Source: JAKAWQ01 sp963840545
GTDB lineage: Bacteria; Pseudomonadota; Alphaproteobacteria; Acetobacterales; Acetobacteraceae
Length of the DNA stretch: 64,000 nt
Direction: 5' to 3'
NCBI GenBank assembly: GCA_963840545.1
Contig: CAWIZE010000010.1
Span: forward strand, 1 to 64,000
Numbering within the stretch: position 1 is the first letter of the stretch; each line of letters begins with the position of its first letter. Of the stretch, positions 1 through 7,649 are shown one piece after another. The translations under genes were made by a program, and so were the position numbers. The notes beneath the pieces are model-generated. The model was not told the origin of the DNA, ran no database searches, and worked only from the letters and a program-made list of their open reading frames with translations.

Positions 1-71
1 GACCGAGCTTCCTTCTTTGAAAACGCGCAAGGCCCTGACTCGGTACGACAATCTGCCGCCGGGGCCGTGCG

Positions 72-704
72 TTACTGGCTACATCCGACGCCGAGGAGGG
101 TGAGTGCCTTGTGCTGGATCGGGGTTGGCCTGGTGACGACGGTGAGCGGATAGTCGGGCGTGATCGCGGTGATGATGGTGTTGCGCGCCACTGTGGCGAG
201 ATCGGCCAGGAGAGAGCGGAAGCTGTGCACCGGCAGGCCGTCGGGGGTGAGACCCGTCGTCTGTTTGGTGACGGCGGCCGGCGAGCGCTGGGCTTGGGCC
301 ACCACGCTCGGGCGCAGGGCTTCGGCGGCCTGCTTGTCGGTGTCATCGAACAGCATCGGCGCCAGGCGCTGGCGCATATGCCATTCGAGATAGTAGGCGA
401 GCATGCAGAGGCAGACATGGGCGCGCACCCGATCCGCCATCCAGTGATGCACGGGCCGCACCTGGAGATCGACCGTCTTCAGGCAACGGAACGCCCGCTC
501 CACCAGGCTCAGGGATTTATAGCTGCGCACGGTCGCGGCGTCGTCGAGCGCTGCCGCGGGCAGGCTGGTGCGGACGACGTAGATGCCGTCGCTCGCGGCC
601 TCGGCGGCGATCTCGACGGTCTTGCGGGCGAAGCCGAAGGCGGTATCGGTGATGGCGAGCTCGAAATGCTTGGCCATCTTGTGCTTGTCGAGCACCGCGC
701 CGAC
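72..704 (-). pseudogene. IS1634-type (IS4 superfamily) transposase, C-terminal half
   Basis: This is the distal part of a DDE transposase on the minus strand. It includes the region around ITDTAFGFARKTVEIAAEA and the catalytic-Glu region VERAFRCLKTVDLQVRPVHHW, which are typical of the IS1634 group. Its N-terminal half lies at 2131-3242 on the same strand, and an IS3-family element at 705-2130 separates the two. The open frame continues about 27 nt into the insertion, but those residues belong to the IS3 end. The original gene joins at the codons for VGAVL, which are present on both sides. The split makes this copy non-functional. The outer inverted repeats of the IS1634 element could not be identified. 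Confidence 0.85.
691..704. repeat. Left copy of target duplication flanking the IS3-family element
   Basis: The sequence AGCACCGCGCCGAC directly abuts the TG end of the IS3-family element. It matches 2131-2144 (AGCACTGCGCCGAC) at 13 of 14 positions. On the minus strand both encode the same VGAVL segment of the interrupted transposase, as expected of a target-site duplication. Confidence 0.7.
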
Positions 705-761
705 TGAGCTGCCCCCGATTTCTCTGGACACGGTATTGTCGAGAGAAGAGGGAGCAGAGGA

Positions 762-1187
762 ATGGCTTTGATCAAGGAAGCGAATGTGAGGGCGCCGGTT
801 GATGGGCCTGTGGAAAGCGAGGGCGGGCGTAGCCCGTCCATGCTATCCACAGGCCGGGCCGCGGAGCCGATGCCGGTGACGGGACCGTTGGCCCCTGGTC
901 AGCGCTGGAGCGTCGCGCGCAAGCGTGAGGTGGTGTTGAGGTTGATGCGTGGCGAGCCGGCCGAGCTGCTCTCCCGGGAGCTCGGCGTGCCGCTGTATCG
1001 GCTGGAACGCTGGCGCGAACGGGCCCAAGCGGCGATCGACGCGGCGCTGAAGGAGCGTGAGACCGACAGCGAGAACACAGAACTGGCCGCCGCCATGCAC
1101 CGGATCGGCGAACTTTCGATGGAGAACGAGCTGCTCCGCGCGCGGATCGGTCATTCCGGCCCTTTGGTCCGTCGGAGGTCGCGGTGA
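762..1187 (+). CDS. IS3-family transposase OrfA (HTH protein)
   Basis: This 141-aa protein is the DNA-binding partner of the IS3 transposase. Residues about 45-85 form a helix-turn-helix region (WSVARKREVVLRLMRGEPAE, then LLSRELGVPLYRLERW). A C-terminal helix (about 105-132, with MHRIGELSMENELLRARI) looks like the leucine-zipper multimerisation segment of the family. The first 40 residues are Pro/Gly-rich. An AGAGGA stretch lies directly before the ATG. Its stop overlaps the GTG start of orfB by 4 nt (GTGA). orfB is in the -1 frame, so either translational coupling or a frameshift could produce OrfAB; I see no obvious slippery A-run. Confidence 0.85.
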   Translation: MALIKEANVRAPVDGPVESEGGRSPSMLSTGRAAEPMPVTGPLAPGQRWSVARKREVVLRLMRGEPAELLSRELGVPLYRLERWRERAQAAIDAALKERETDSENTELAAAMHRIGELSMENELLRARIGHSGPLVRRRSR

Positions 1188-2095
1188 CGGCCGCCGCGAT
1201 CTCCCCGGCGACCGGCCGCACCTATGGTGTCGAACGGACCTGCGCGGTGTTCGGGGTGTCGCACTCGTCCTTCTACGCCTGGCGTTCGACGCGACAGGAT
1301 CTGGCACCAGCGACGACAGTGGGTCGGCGCGGTCCGAAGCCCGCGCTCTCGGATGCCGATCTGCTGGCGGCGATAAGAGCCGATCTCGCCCGCTCGCCCT
1401 GGCATGGCGAAGGCCACCGCAAGGTTTGGGCAAGGCTGCGCGTGCTCGACGGCATCCGGGTCAGCCGCACCCAAATCCTGCGGGTGATGGGCGAGAACAA
1501 TCTGCTCTCGCCGCATCGCCGGCCAAGCGGTCCACCGAACGAGCATGATGGCCGGATCATCACTGACGCGCCGAACGTCATGTGGGCGACGGATGCGACC
1601 CAGATTCCGACCGTCGAAGACGGCAAGGTCTGGCTGTTCGGCGTCGTCGAACATTGGAACGGCGAAGCTCTGGGCTGGAACGTCAGCAAGCGCGGCGACC
1701 GCTACGCCGCCGCAGAGGCCGTTGGCACGGCGGTCAAGACCATCAGCGGTCATCTCAGCGCCTCGGCCGCTCGCGGCATCGCACTCCGCCACGATCACGG
1801 CAGCAACTTCATGGCCGACCATTTCCAGAAACAGATCCGGTTCTGGGGCATGACCCCGAGCTACGCCTTTGTCGGCGAACCGGAGACCAACGGGGTCGCC
1901 GAGCGGTTCTTCCGGACCCTCAAGGAACAGATCGTCCATGGCCGGATCTTCCAGACCATCGACGAAGTCCGCGCCGCGGTGCGCGGTTTCATCGCCCAGT
2001 ACAACGCCTCCTGGCTGCTCGAGAAGAACCGCTTCCTGAGCCCTTCAGCAGCCAGAGCCGCCTGGAACCAGGCCAATCTCAGGATGGCCGCTTAG
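1184..2095 (+). CDS. IS3-family transposase OrfB (DDE integrase catalytic protein)
   Basis: This 303-aa protein catalyses strand transfer for the IS. The N-terminal half holds the IS3 OrfB HTH_21-like region (SPWHGEGHRKVWARLRV). The rve integrase core follows with the DDE residues visible as WATDATQIPT (Asp), ALRHDHGSNF (Asp) and ETNGVAERFFRTLKEQ (Glu). The C-terminus ends with the usual FIAQYNASWLLEKN region. The start is GTG overlapping the orfA stop. All catalytic residues are present, so the protein is probably functional. Confidence 0.9.
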   Translation: MTAAAISPATGRTYGVERTCAVFGVSHSSFYAWRSTRQDLAPATTVGRRGPKPALSDADLLAAIRADLARSPWHGEGHRKVWARLRVLDGIRVSRTQILRVMGENNLLSPHRRPSGPPNEHDGRIITDAPNVMWATDATQIPTVEDGKVWLFGVVEHWNGEALGWNVSKRGDRYAAAEAVGTAVKTISGHLSASAARGIALRHDHGSNFMADHFQKQIRFWGMTPSYAFVGEPETNGVAERFFRTLKEQIVHGRIFQTIDEVRAAVRGFIAQYNASWLLEKNRFLSPSAARAAWNQANLRMAA

Positions 2096-2130
2096 TCGTG
2101 TCTTGTGTCCAAGAAACCGGGTGCGGTACA

Positions 2131-2144
2131 AGCACTGCGCCGAC
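2131..2144. repeat. Right copy of target duplication flanking the IS3-family element
   Basis: AGCACTGCGCCGAC directly follows the CA end of the element and matches 691-704 with one mismatch. A 14-bp duplication is longer than the 3-5 bp usual for IS3-family elements. Confidence 0.7.
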
Positions 2145-3242
2145 CGCGAGGGCGATGTTGGTAGCCCCGCGCAGGGGATGGTGCTTGCGTGCCACCGCCG
2201 CCCGGATGCGGGCGAGGTCGCGCTCGGTGGCGGCGAGCAGGTCTTGGCGTTTGCGGGTGCGCTCGGCGGCGAGATCGGGGTTGCGGCAGACGATCAGCCG
2301 TTCGCCGGGAAAGTCGGGTGCGGTGATGCTGGCCATGTCGCGCTGGTCGAACAGCGAGAGCTGCAAGGCCCCGGCCGCCAGCAGCGCCTTGATCGCCGGC
2401 GCGCGCAGCGCGGTGATCCAGTCCAGGCCTGCCGCCTTGATGTCCTCGGTGATCCGCGCCTGAGTGATCATGCCGCGATCGCCGACCAGGACCACATGGT
2501 CGAGGTGAAAGCGCTGCTTGAGCTTCTCGACCTGTCTCGCCAGCGTCATCGGGTCGGCGGTGTTGCCATCGAAGACCTCGATGGCGACCGGGCAGCCATC
2601 GGGGGCGCAGAGCAGGCCGTAGATGATCTGCAGCGTGCCCTTGCGGCCGTCGCGACTGTAGCCGCGCTTGGCAAGCGGGCAGCAGCGCCCCTCCAGGTAG
2701 CTCGACGAGACATCGTAGAGCACGAGCGTGCCGTTGGTCAGATGGCGTTTGGCCAGGGCGGTCTCGATGGCGGGCTGGCGCTCGAGCAGCCAGTCCAGCG
2801 CGGCGTAGAGTTCGTCCTCGTCGACCGCACCGAGCCCGAGCACCTCGCCAAGGCTCGAGGCCGCCGTTGCAGGGGAGAGCGCACGGGCGGCGGCAAGCTT
2901 GGATGCGGGTTCGAGGATCCGGCCGACCACCAGCGCAAGGACGAGATCGCGACAACGATTGCCGTCGGGGCCGAGGATGCGGTCAAGGCCGATCCTCCGG
3001 GCGGTGCCGAGAGCGGCGGCAACGTGGCCGTGCGGCAAACTGCGGATGACAGTGAATGCCTCGCGCCCGGCGGGGATGACGGTCCCCCCTTTGAGCACGC
3101 CGCGCAGACCTTCGATGTGGGCGGCGGGCCAGTTCGAGAGGTTGCAGAGCGTGCGCTTACGGACCTTGCCACCCTCGCGGTAGCTCTCGCGCAGGAGCAC
3201 GGCAGGGGGTGAGCTCCGGTTGGGGACCGCTTCAATATACAT
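2131..3242 (-). pseudogene. IS1634-type transposase, N-terminal half
   Basis: This is about 370 residues of the transposase, starting with MYIEAVPNRSSPPAVLLRES. It carries the family blocks LVLYDVSSSYLEG (first catalytic Asp region), HLDHVVLVGDRGMI (second Asp) and GLDWITALRAPAIKALLAAG. The reading frame runs past the insertion point to 2079, but the last 17 residues are encoded by the IS3 end. Its continuation is the minus-strand fragment at 72-704. One ancestral gene was interrupted by the element at 705-2130. Confidence 0.85.
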
Positions 3243-3711
3243 GGTGGAGCATAAGCACTCCGCCCGCTGGAGTACAAGCCCTAAATTCTCTATTACATGT
3301 CTACCTTTAAACCGAAGTTCCTTCTATGCCGTTACATCAAGCCATTGATATATCGCTGCTTCTCATCAAAAAGAGGCGAAAAGGTAGCCAGTTGCTGGGT
3401 GCAGCCAGACAAGAAATTGGCGATGGGTCCCACCGGTTGACGACGAGCTCAGATCTGATAGCCTCACAAAAAGCCAGCTATCTGATTGATATCCTCTGTA
3501 CCCAGTAGCGAAGCCGCCGCTTTTCGAAGAAGCGAGTTGGATCAACGAGTTGCGCTACTTGACAGTAGGAAGCTCGGTTTAAAGGCGATCCCTCGTCATC
3601 TTGCGAGCCCAATCAACGGCTTGGTAGTGGTTAGAAGAAGGAAACTCGGGCTAGCGCCCGGCGCCCCATAACCCGATCTTATTGTTCCCGCACGGCGCAT
3701 AAGCGCGCCCA
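3243..3711. other. Gene-free stretch with mobile-element debris
   Basis: About 470 bp of visibly lower GC than the rest of the window. It holds two short open frames (3326-3508 and 3486-3671, both +) without convincing ribosome sites. The second contains ELDQRVALLDSRKLGLKAIP, which reminds me of the HTH region of integrase-type transposases and may be a remnant. A 21-bp imperfect inverted repeat (18/21) joins 3305-3325 and 3564-3584. No intact gene is supported here. Confidence 0.4.
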
Positions 3712-4245
3712 TCAGTGTTCGCTCGCGATCGCCCGCCCGAGCCGCGCCAGCGCCTGGCGCAGCGCCCCTTCCGGAATCCCGGCCAGCCGCGCCTCGAGCG
3801 CCGCTTCGACCCCTGCCCGCGGCGCCTTCGGTGCGGGCGGGGCCGGTTTCATCGCCACCGGCACCTGGTGGAAGCGGAGCCTTGTCACCAGCGTCCGGCC
3901 GGCATGGGTGTTGATGCGCTCGATGAGCTTCGGCGCCAGATGCTGGAGTTCCAGCGCGACCGGCCCGGCGCAGGCGATGGAAAGCAACCCGGCGGCGCAG
4001 CGCTCCGGCGCCGTCACCGCGGCCAGCCCCGGCCCGACGATCGCCTCCCAGTCCGCGAGCAGCCGCGCCGCGGCGGGCGAGCGGCGGCGGAACGCTGTCC
4101 GCGTGACCGCCGGCAGCAATGAAGCGATCGGCCGCGGGCCGTAAGGGTGCCGCGCCTCCGCGCCCACCGCCCCCACCGCCTCAGGCTTGTCCGCGTCCGG
4201 AACCGCCGCCATACCCCCCTTCGTGGTTTTCCTCTCCGCCGCCAT
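3712..4245 (-). CDS. DUF721/DciA-like protein
   Basis: The 177-aa protein carries the DUF721 domain (about residues 35-130; PIASLLPAVTRTAFRRRSPA, LADWEAIVGPGLAAVTAPER, then the LELQHLAPKLIERIN helix). DUF721 includes DciA, which in many bacteria without DnaC/DnaI helps load the DnaB helicase; that role is taken from the family. It is divergent from mutY, the usual neighbour in alphaproteobacteria. The upstream ATG (4245) would overlap mutY; the internal Met at 4212 is an equally good start. The dsbA and smc genes that often follow it are not here; the IS block sits in that place instead. Confidence 0.75.
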   Translation of the reverse strand: MAAERKTTKGGMAAVPDADKPEAVGAVGAEARHPYGPRPIASLLPAVTRTAFRRRSPAAARLLADWEAIVGPGLAAVTAPERCAAGLLSIACAGPVALELQHLAPKLIERINTHAGRTLVTRLRFHQVPVAMKPAPPAPKAPRAGVEAALEARLAGIPEGALRQALARLGRAIASEH

Positions 4246-5290
4246 CTCCGAGGTCCCGGATCTGCTCCGCTGGTACGACCGGCACCGGCGGGACCTTCCC
4301 TGGCGCGCCCCGCCGGGCGTGCGCCCCGATCCCTACCGCGTTTGCTTAAGCGAGGTCATGCTCCAGCAAACGACCGCGACCGCGGCGATACCTTATTTCG
4401 CCCGCTTCATCGAGCGCTTCCCGAGTTTTTCCGCCCTTGCCGCCGCGCCCGAGGCTTCGGTGCTCGCCGCCTGGGCCGGGCTCGGCTACTACGCCCGCGC
4501 CCGCAACCTCCACCGCACCGCCCGCCTCGTCGCGGCCGAGGGCCTGCCGCGCACGCCCGAGGCGCTGGCGCGCCTGCCCGGCATCGGCGCCTATACGGCG
4601 GATGCCATTGCCGCGATCGCCTTCGGCGTGCCCGTGGTGCCGGTGGACGGCAATGTCATCCGCGTGCTTGCCCGCCGCCACGCCATCGCCGCGCCTTTGC
4701 CCGCGGCCTTGGCCCCGATCCGCGCCGCCGCCCGGGCGCTCGCCGCCGATCCCGCCGTGCAGGACCGCGCCGGGGATTTCGCCCAGGCCCTCTTCGATCT
4801 CGGGGCGACGATCTGCCGCCCCGCCGAGCCCGCCTGCGTGCTCTGCCCCTGGGCCGCCCCCTGCGCCGCCCGCGCCGCCGGCATCGCCGAGACCCTGCCC
4901 AACAAACCGCCGAAGCCCGTCCGCCCGCACCGCTACGGCGCCCATTTCTGGCTCACCGACGAGGCCGGCCAGGTGCTGCTCCGCCGGCGTCCCCCATCGG
5001 GCCTGCTCGGGGCGATGACCGAGCTGCCCGGCACCGAATGGCGCTCGGAGCCCTGGCCCGAGGCGGAGGCGCTGGCCGCCGCGCCCATGCCGGCCGCCTG
5101 GCGCCCGCTCGGCGAGGTCCGGCACGGCTTTACCCATTTCACGCTCTCGCTCGGGGTCTTCGCCGCCCGCGTCCGGCGGATCACCGCCGTGGGCTTCCTC
5201 CGCCCCGCCACCTCCCTCGCCGGGGAGGCGCTGCCCTCGGTGATGCGCAAATGCGTCCGGCTGGCGGACGCTGCTATCCTCCCGCCATGA
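4223..5290 (+). CDS. mutY: A/G-specific adenine DNA glycosylase MutY
   Basis: MutY removes adenine mispaired with 8-oxoguanine or guanine. Visible elements are SEVMLQQT with the catalytic Glu, the helix-hairpin-helix LPGIGAYTADAIAAIAFG followed by VDGNVIRVLAR with the catalytic Asp, and the [4Fe-4S] ligands CRPAEPACVLCPWAAPC (Cys-X6-Cys-X2-Cys-X5-Cys). A C-terminal Nudix-like 8-oxoG recognition domain has GEVRHGFTHFTL. The start is uncertain: the frame is open from TTG 4187, but GTG 4223 gives the usual short leader before LLRWYDRHRRDLPW and avoids overlap with the dciA internal start. The stop overlaps the next ATG (ATGA), suggesting co-translation. Confidence 0.93.
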   Translation: MVFLSAAISEVPDLLRWYDRHRRDLPWRAPPGVRPDPYRVCLSEVMLQQTTATAAIPYFARFIERFPSFSALAAAPEASVLAAWAGLGYYARARNLHRTARLVAAEGLPRTPEALARLPGIGAYTADAIAAIAFGVPVVPVDGNVIRVLARRHAIAAPLPAALAPIRAAARALAADPAVQDRAGDFAQALFDLGATICRPAEPACVLCPWAAPCAARAAGIAETLPNKPPKPVRPHRYGAHFWLTDEAGQVLLRRRPPSGLLGAMTELPGTEWRSEPWPEAEALAAAPMPAAWRPLGEVRHGFTHFTLSLGVFAARVRRITAVGFLRPATSLAGEALPSVMRKCVRLADAAILPP

Positions 5291-6741
5291 GAGCACCACC
5301 GCCCGAGCTCCTGACGCCCGCCGAGATGGGCAAGGCGGACGAAGCCACCATCGCCGGCGGGGTCTCCGGCATAACGCTGATGGAGAATGCGGGCCGCGCC
5401 GTCGCCCGCGCCGTCGCCCGCCGTTTTTCGCCCGCGCGCACGCTGGTGCTCTGCGGCCCCGGCAACAATGGCGGGGACGGCTATGTGGCCGCCCGGCGTC
5501 TCACCGAGATGGGCTGGCCGGTCGCCGTCGCCGCGCTCGCCCCGCCGCGGCCGGGCTCGGACGCAGCACTTGCCGCCGCCCGCTGGCGCGGCCCGGTCGT
5601 CGCCTTCTCCCCCGCAGCCGCCGCCCGGGCCGAGCTCGTCATCGACGCCGTGTTCGGCGCCGGGCTCGCCCGCCCCGTCGAGGGCCTGGCGGCCGATGCG
5701 CTCCGCGCCGCCCGCCTCGTCGCCGCGGTGGACGTCCCGAGCGGGCTTGACGGCGCGAGCGGTGCGGTTCTCGGCTTCGCCCCTTCCGCCGCCCTTACGG
5801 TCACCTTCTTCCGCCGCAAGCCCGGCCATCTCCTGCTCCCCGGCCGGCTGCTCTGCGGGGCGCTGATCCTGGCCGAGATCGGCATCCAAGCGAGCGTGCT
5901 CGCGGCCATCGGCCCGCGCAGCTTCGCCAACGGCCCCGCGCTCTGGCACCTCCCGTCGCCCACGGCCGATTCCCACAAATGGAGCCGTGGCCACGTCACC
6001 GTGCTGGGCGGTGCGGCGATGACCGGCGCGGCCCGCCTCGCCGCCGCCGGCGCCCGCCGCGGCGGCGCCGGGATGGTGACGATCGCCGCCCCCGAAGAAG
6101 CAGCCTCGGTCTATCGCACCGGCGATGCCGGCGTGATCGTCAGCGAAGGGCCGCTCGCCGAGCTGCTCCAGGACGCCCGGCGAAAGGTGTTTGTCTGCGG
6201 CCCCGGGCTCGGCGCCGAGGCCGCCCGTGCCGCCCTGCCTCTGCTCCTCGCCGCCGGCCGGCAGATCGTCGCGGACGCCGACGCGCTCACCGCCTTCGCC
6301 GGCGCGCCCGAGAGCTTGCGCGGCGCCGCCGTGCTCACCCCGCACGAAGGCGAGTTCGCCCGCCTCTTCGGCCCGCTTGGCGCGAACCGGCTGTTCGCGG
6401 CGCGCGCCGCCGCCCGCCGCACCGGCGCGGTGGTTGTGCTGAAGGGCGCCGACACGGTCATCGCCGCGCCCGACGGCTGGGCCGCGATCAACGAATCGGC
6501 CCCACCCACGCTTGCCACGGCCGGCACCGGCGACGTCCTCTCGGGCCTGATCGCCGGCCTGCTCGCCCAGGGGCTCTCCGCCCGCGATGCCGCCGCTGCG
6601 GGCGTCTTCCTGCACGGCGTCGCCGCCGAGCTGGTCGGCCCCGGCCTGATCGCCGAGGACCTGCCGCCCGCGCTGCCGCGCGCCGCGACCAGAATCAGGG
6701 AGGAGGCGGAACGATGGCGCGGGTCGGCTTCATTGGCTTAG
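5287..6741 (+). CDS. nnr: Bifunctional NAD(P)H-hydrate epimerase / ADP-dependent NAD(P)H-hydrate dehydratase
   Basis: This 484-aa metabolite-repair enzyme reconverts hydrated NAD(P)H. The N-terminal YjeF_N epimerase domain (about 1-205) has the CGPGNNGGDGYVAARRL nucleotide motif and AVDVPSGLDGASG. The C-terminal ribokinase-like dehydratase domain (about 225-475) has LTPHEGEFARLFG, VVLKGADTVIA and the ATP/ADP-site motif ATAGTGDVLSGLIAGLLAQG. Its ATG overlaps the mutY stop. The next gene begins 28 nt before its stop. The frame is open far upstream inside mutY, but only 5287 fits the domain start. Confidence 0.93.
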   Translation: MRAPPPELLTPAEMGKADEATIAGGVSGITLMENAGRAVARAVARRFSPARTLVLCGPGNNGGDGYVAARRLTEMGWPVAVAALAPPRPGSDAALAAARWRGPVVAFSPAAAARAELVIDAVFGAGLARPVEGLAADALRAARLVAAVDVPSGLDGASGAVLGFAPSAALTVTFFRRKPGHLLLPGRLLCGALILAEIGIQASVLAAIGPRSFANGPALWHLPSPTADSHKWSRGHVTVLGGAAMTGAARLAAAGARRGGAGMVTIAAPEEAASVYRTGDAGVIVSEGPLAELLQDARRKVFVCGPGLGAEAARAALPLLLAAGRQIVADADALTAFAGAPESLRGAAVLTPHEGEFARLFGPLGANRLFAARAAARRTGAVVVLKGADTVIAAPDGWAAINESAPPTLATAGTGDVLSGLIAGLLAQGLSARDAAAAGVFLHGVAAELVGPGLIAEDLPPALPRAATRIREEAERWRGSASLA

Positions 6742-7592
6742 GCAACATGGGTGCCCCCATGGCGGCGAACCTGCTCGCCGCCGGCCACGAGCTCACCGGG
6801 TTCGACCTTTTACCCCCGGCGGCGCCCGCCCCGGGCCTCGCCCTCGCCCCCGACCTCGCCGCCGCCGTTTCGGGGGCCGAGATCGTGATCACCATGCTGC
6901 CCGCGGGCGCCGACGTGCTCGCGGTCTATCGCGAGGCGCTCGCCGCCGTTCCGCAAGGCTCGCTCTGGATAGATTGCTCGACGATCGATGTCGCGAGCGC
7001 GCGGACGGCGCACGATCTGGCCCATCTCAGGGGTATGGCGTCGGTCGATGCGCCGGTCTCGGGCGGGGTCGCGGGCGCGCGCGCCGCCACGCTCACCTTC
7101 ATGGCTGGGGGCGGGGAGGGGGCATTCGCCCGCGCCCGCCCCGTGCTTGCCGCGATGGGCAAGCGCATCGTCCATTGCGGCGGGCCCGGCGCCGGGCAAG
7201 TCGCAAAAATCTGCAACAACCTCATCCTCGGCATCTCGATGATCGCCGTGAGCGAGGCGTTCGTCCTCGCCGAACATCTCGGCCTCGCCCCGGAACCCCT
7301 CTTCGAGGTCGTCTCGTCCTCCTCCGGCCAGTGCTGGTCGCTCACCAGCTACTGCCCGGTGCCGGGCCTGGTGCCGGCCAGCCCCGCCAACCACGGCTAC
7401 AGGCCCGGATTCGCCACCAAACTCATGCTCAAGGACCTCCGCCTCGCCATCGATGCGGCGAAGGACACCGGCGCCGCACCCACGCTCGGCGCCGCCGCCG
7501 CCGCGCTCTTCGCCCGTTTCACCGCGGCCGGCCGCGGCGAGGACGATTTCTCCGCCATCATCGAGCTGGTGCGCGGAAATATCGTGCAATGA
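6714..7592 (+). CDS. 3-hydroxyisobutyrate dehydrogenase-type beta-hydroxyacid dehydrogenase
   Basis: This 292-aa NAD(P)-dependent dehydrogenase shows the N-terminal Rossmann signature VGFIGLGNMGAPMAANLLAAG. It also has the substrate motif DAPVSGGVAGARAATLTFMAGG and the catalytic-Lys region GAGQVAKICNNLILG. The region SSSSGQCWSLTSYCPVPG strongly resembles true HIBADH of valine catabolism, which oxidises 3-hydroxyisobutyrate to methylmalonate semialdehyde. A strong GGGAGGAGGCGG ribosome site precedes ATG 6714, even though the gene overlaps the previous one by 28 nt. It is followed by the malonyl-CoA decarboxylase remnant, which fits acyl-CoA/branched-chain catabolism. Confidence 0.88.
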   Translation: MARVGFIGLGNMGAPMAANLLAAGHELTGFDLLPPAAPAPGLALAPDLAAAVSGAEIVITMLPAGADVLAVYREALAAVPQGSLWIDCSTIDVASARTAHDLAHLRGMASVDAPVSGGVAGARAATLTFMAGGGEGAFARARPVLAAMGKRIVHCGGPGAGQVAKICNNLILGISMIAVSEAFVLAEHLGLAPEPLFEVVSSSSGQCWSLTSYCPVPGLVPASPANHGYRPGFATKLMLKDLRLAIDAAKDTGAAPTLGAAAAALFARFTAAGRGEDDFSAIIELVRGNIVQ

Positions 7593-7649
7593 CCCGTGAG
7601 CGGCGGAGGCCGATGCGCTAAAGTGGCCGCCTCGGCGGAAAGGCATCCG

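Larger units (their letters stand above)
705..2130 (+). mobile_element. IS3-family insertion sequence, 1426 bp
   Basis: The element begins with TG (705) and ends with CA (2130). Its ends form imperfect inverted repeats of about 29 bp: 705-733 reads TGAGCTGCCCCCGATTTCTC and continues TGGACACGG, and the complement of 2102-2130 reads TGTACCGCACCCGGTTTCTT and continues GGACACAAG. Two overlapping ORFs (orfA HTH protein, orfB DDE integrase) fill it. It has landed inside an IS1634-type transposase and is flanked by a near-perfect 14-bp direct repeat. Both ORFs look complete, so it may be active. Confidence 0.88.

Noticed and set aside
705..733. IS1634 outer inverted repeats
   Set aside because: The inverted repeats recognised belong to the IS3-family insertion. 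No convincing matching ends for the interrupted IS1634 element were found near position 1-71 or 3243-3310.
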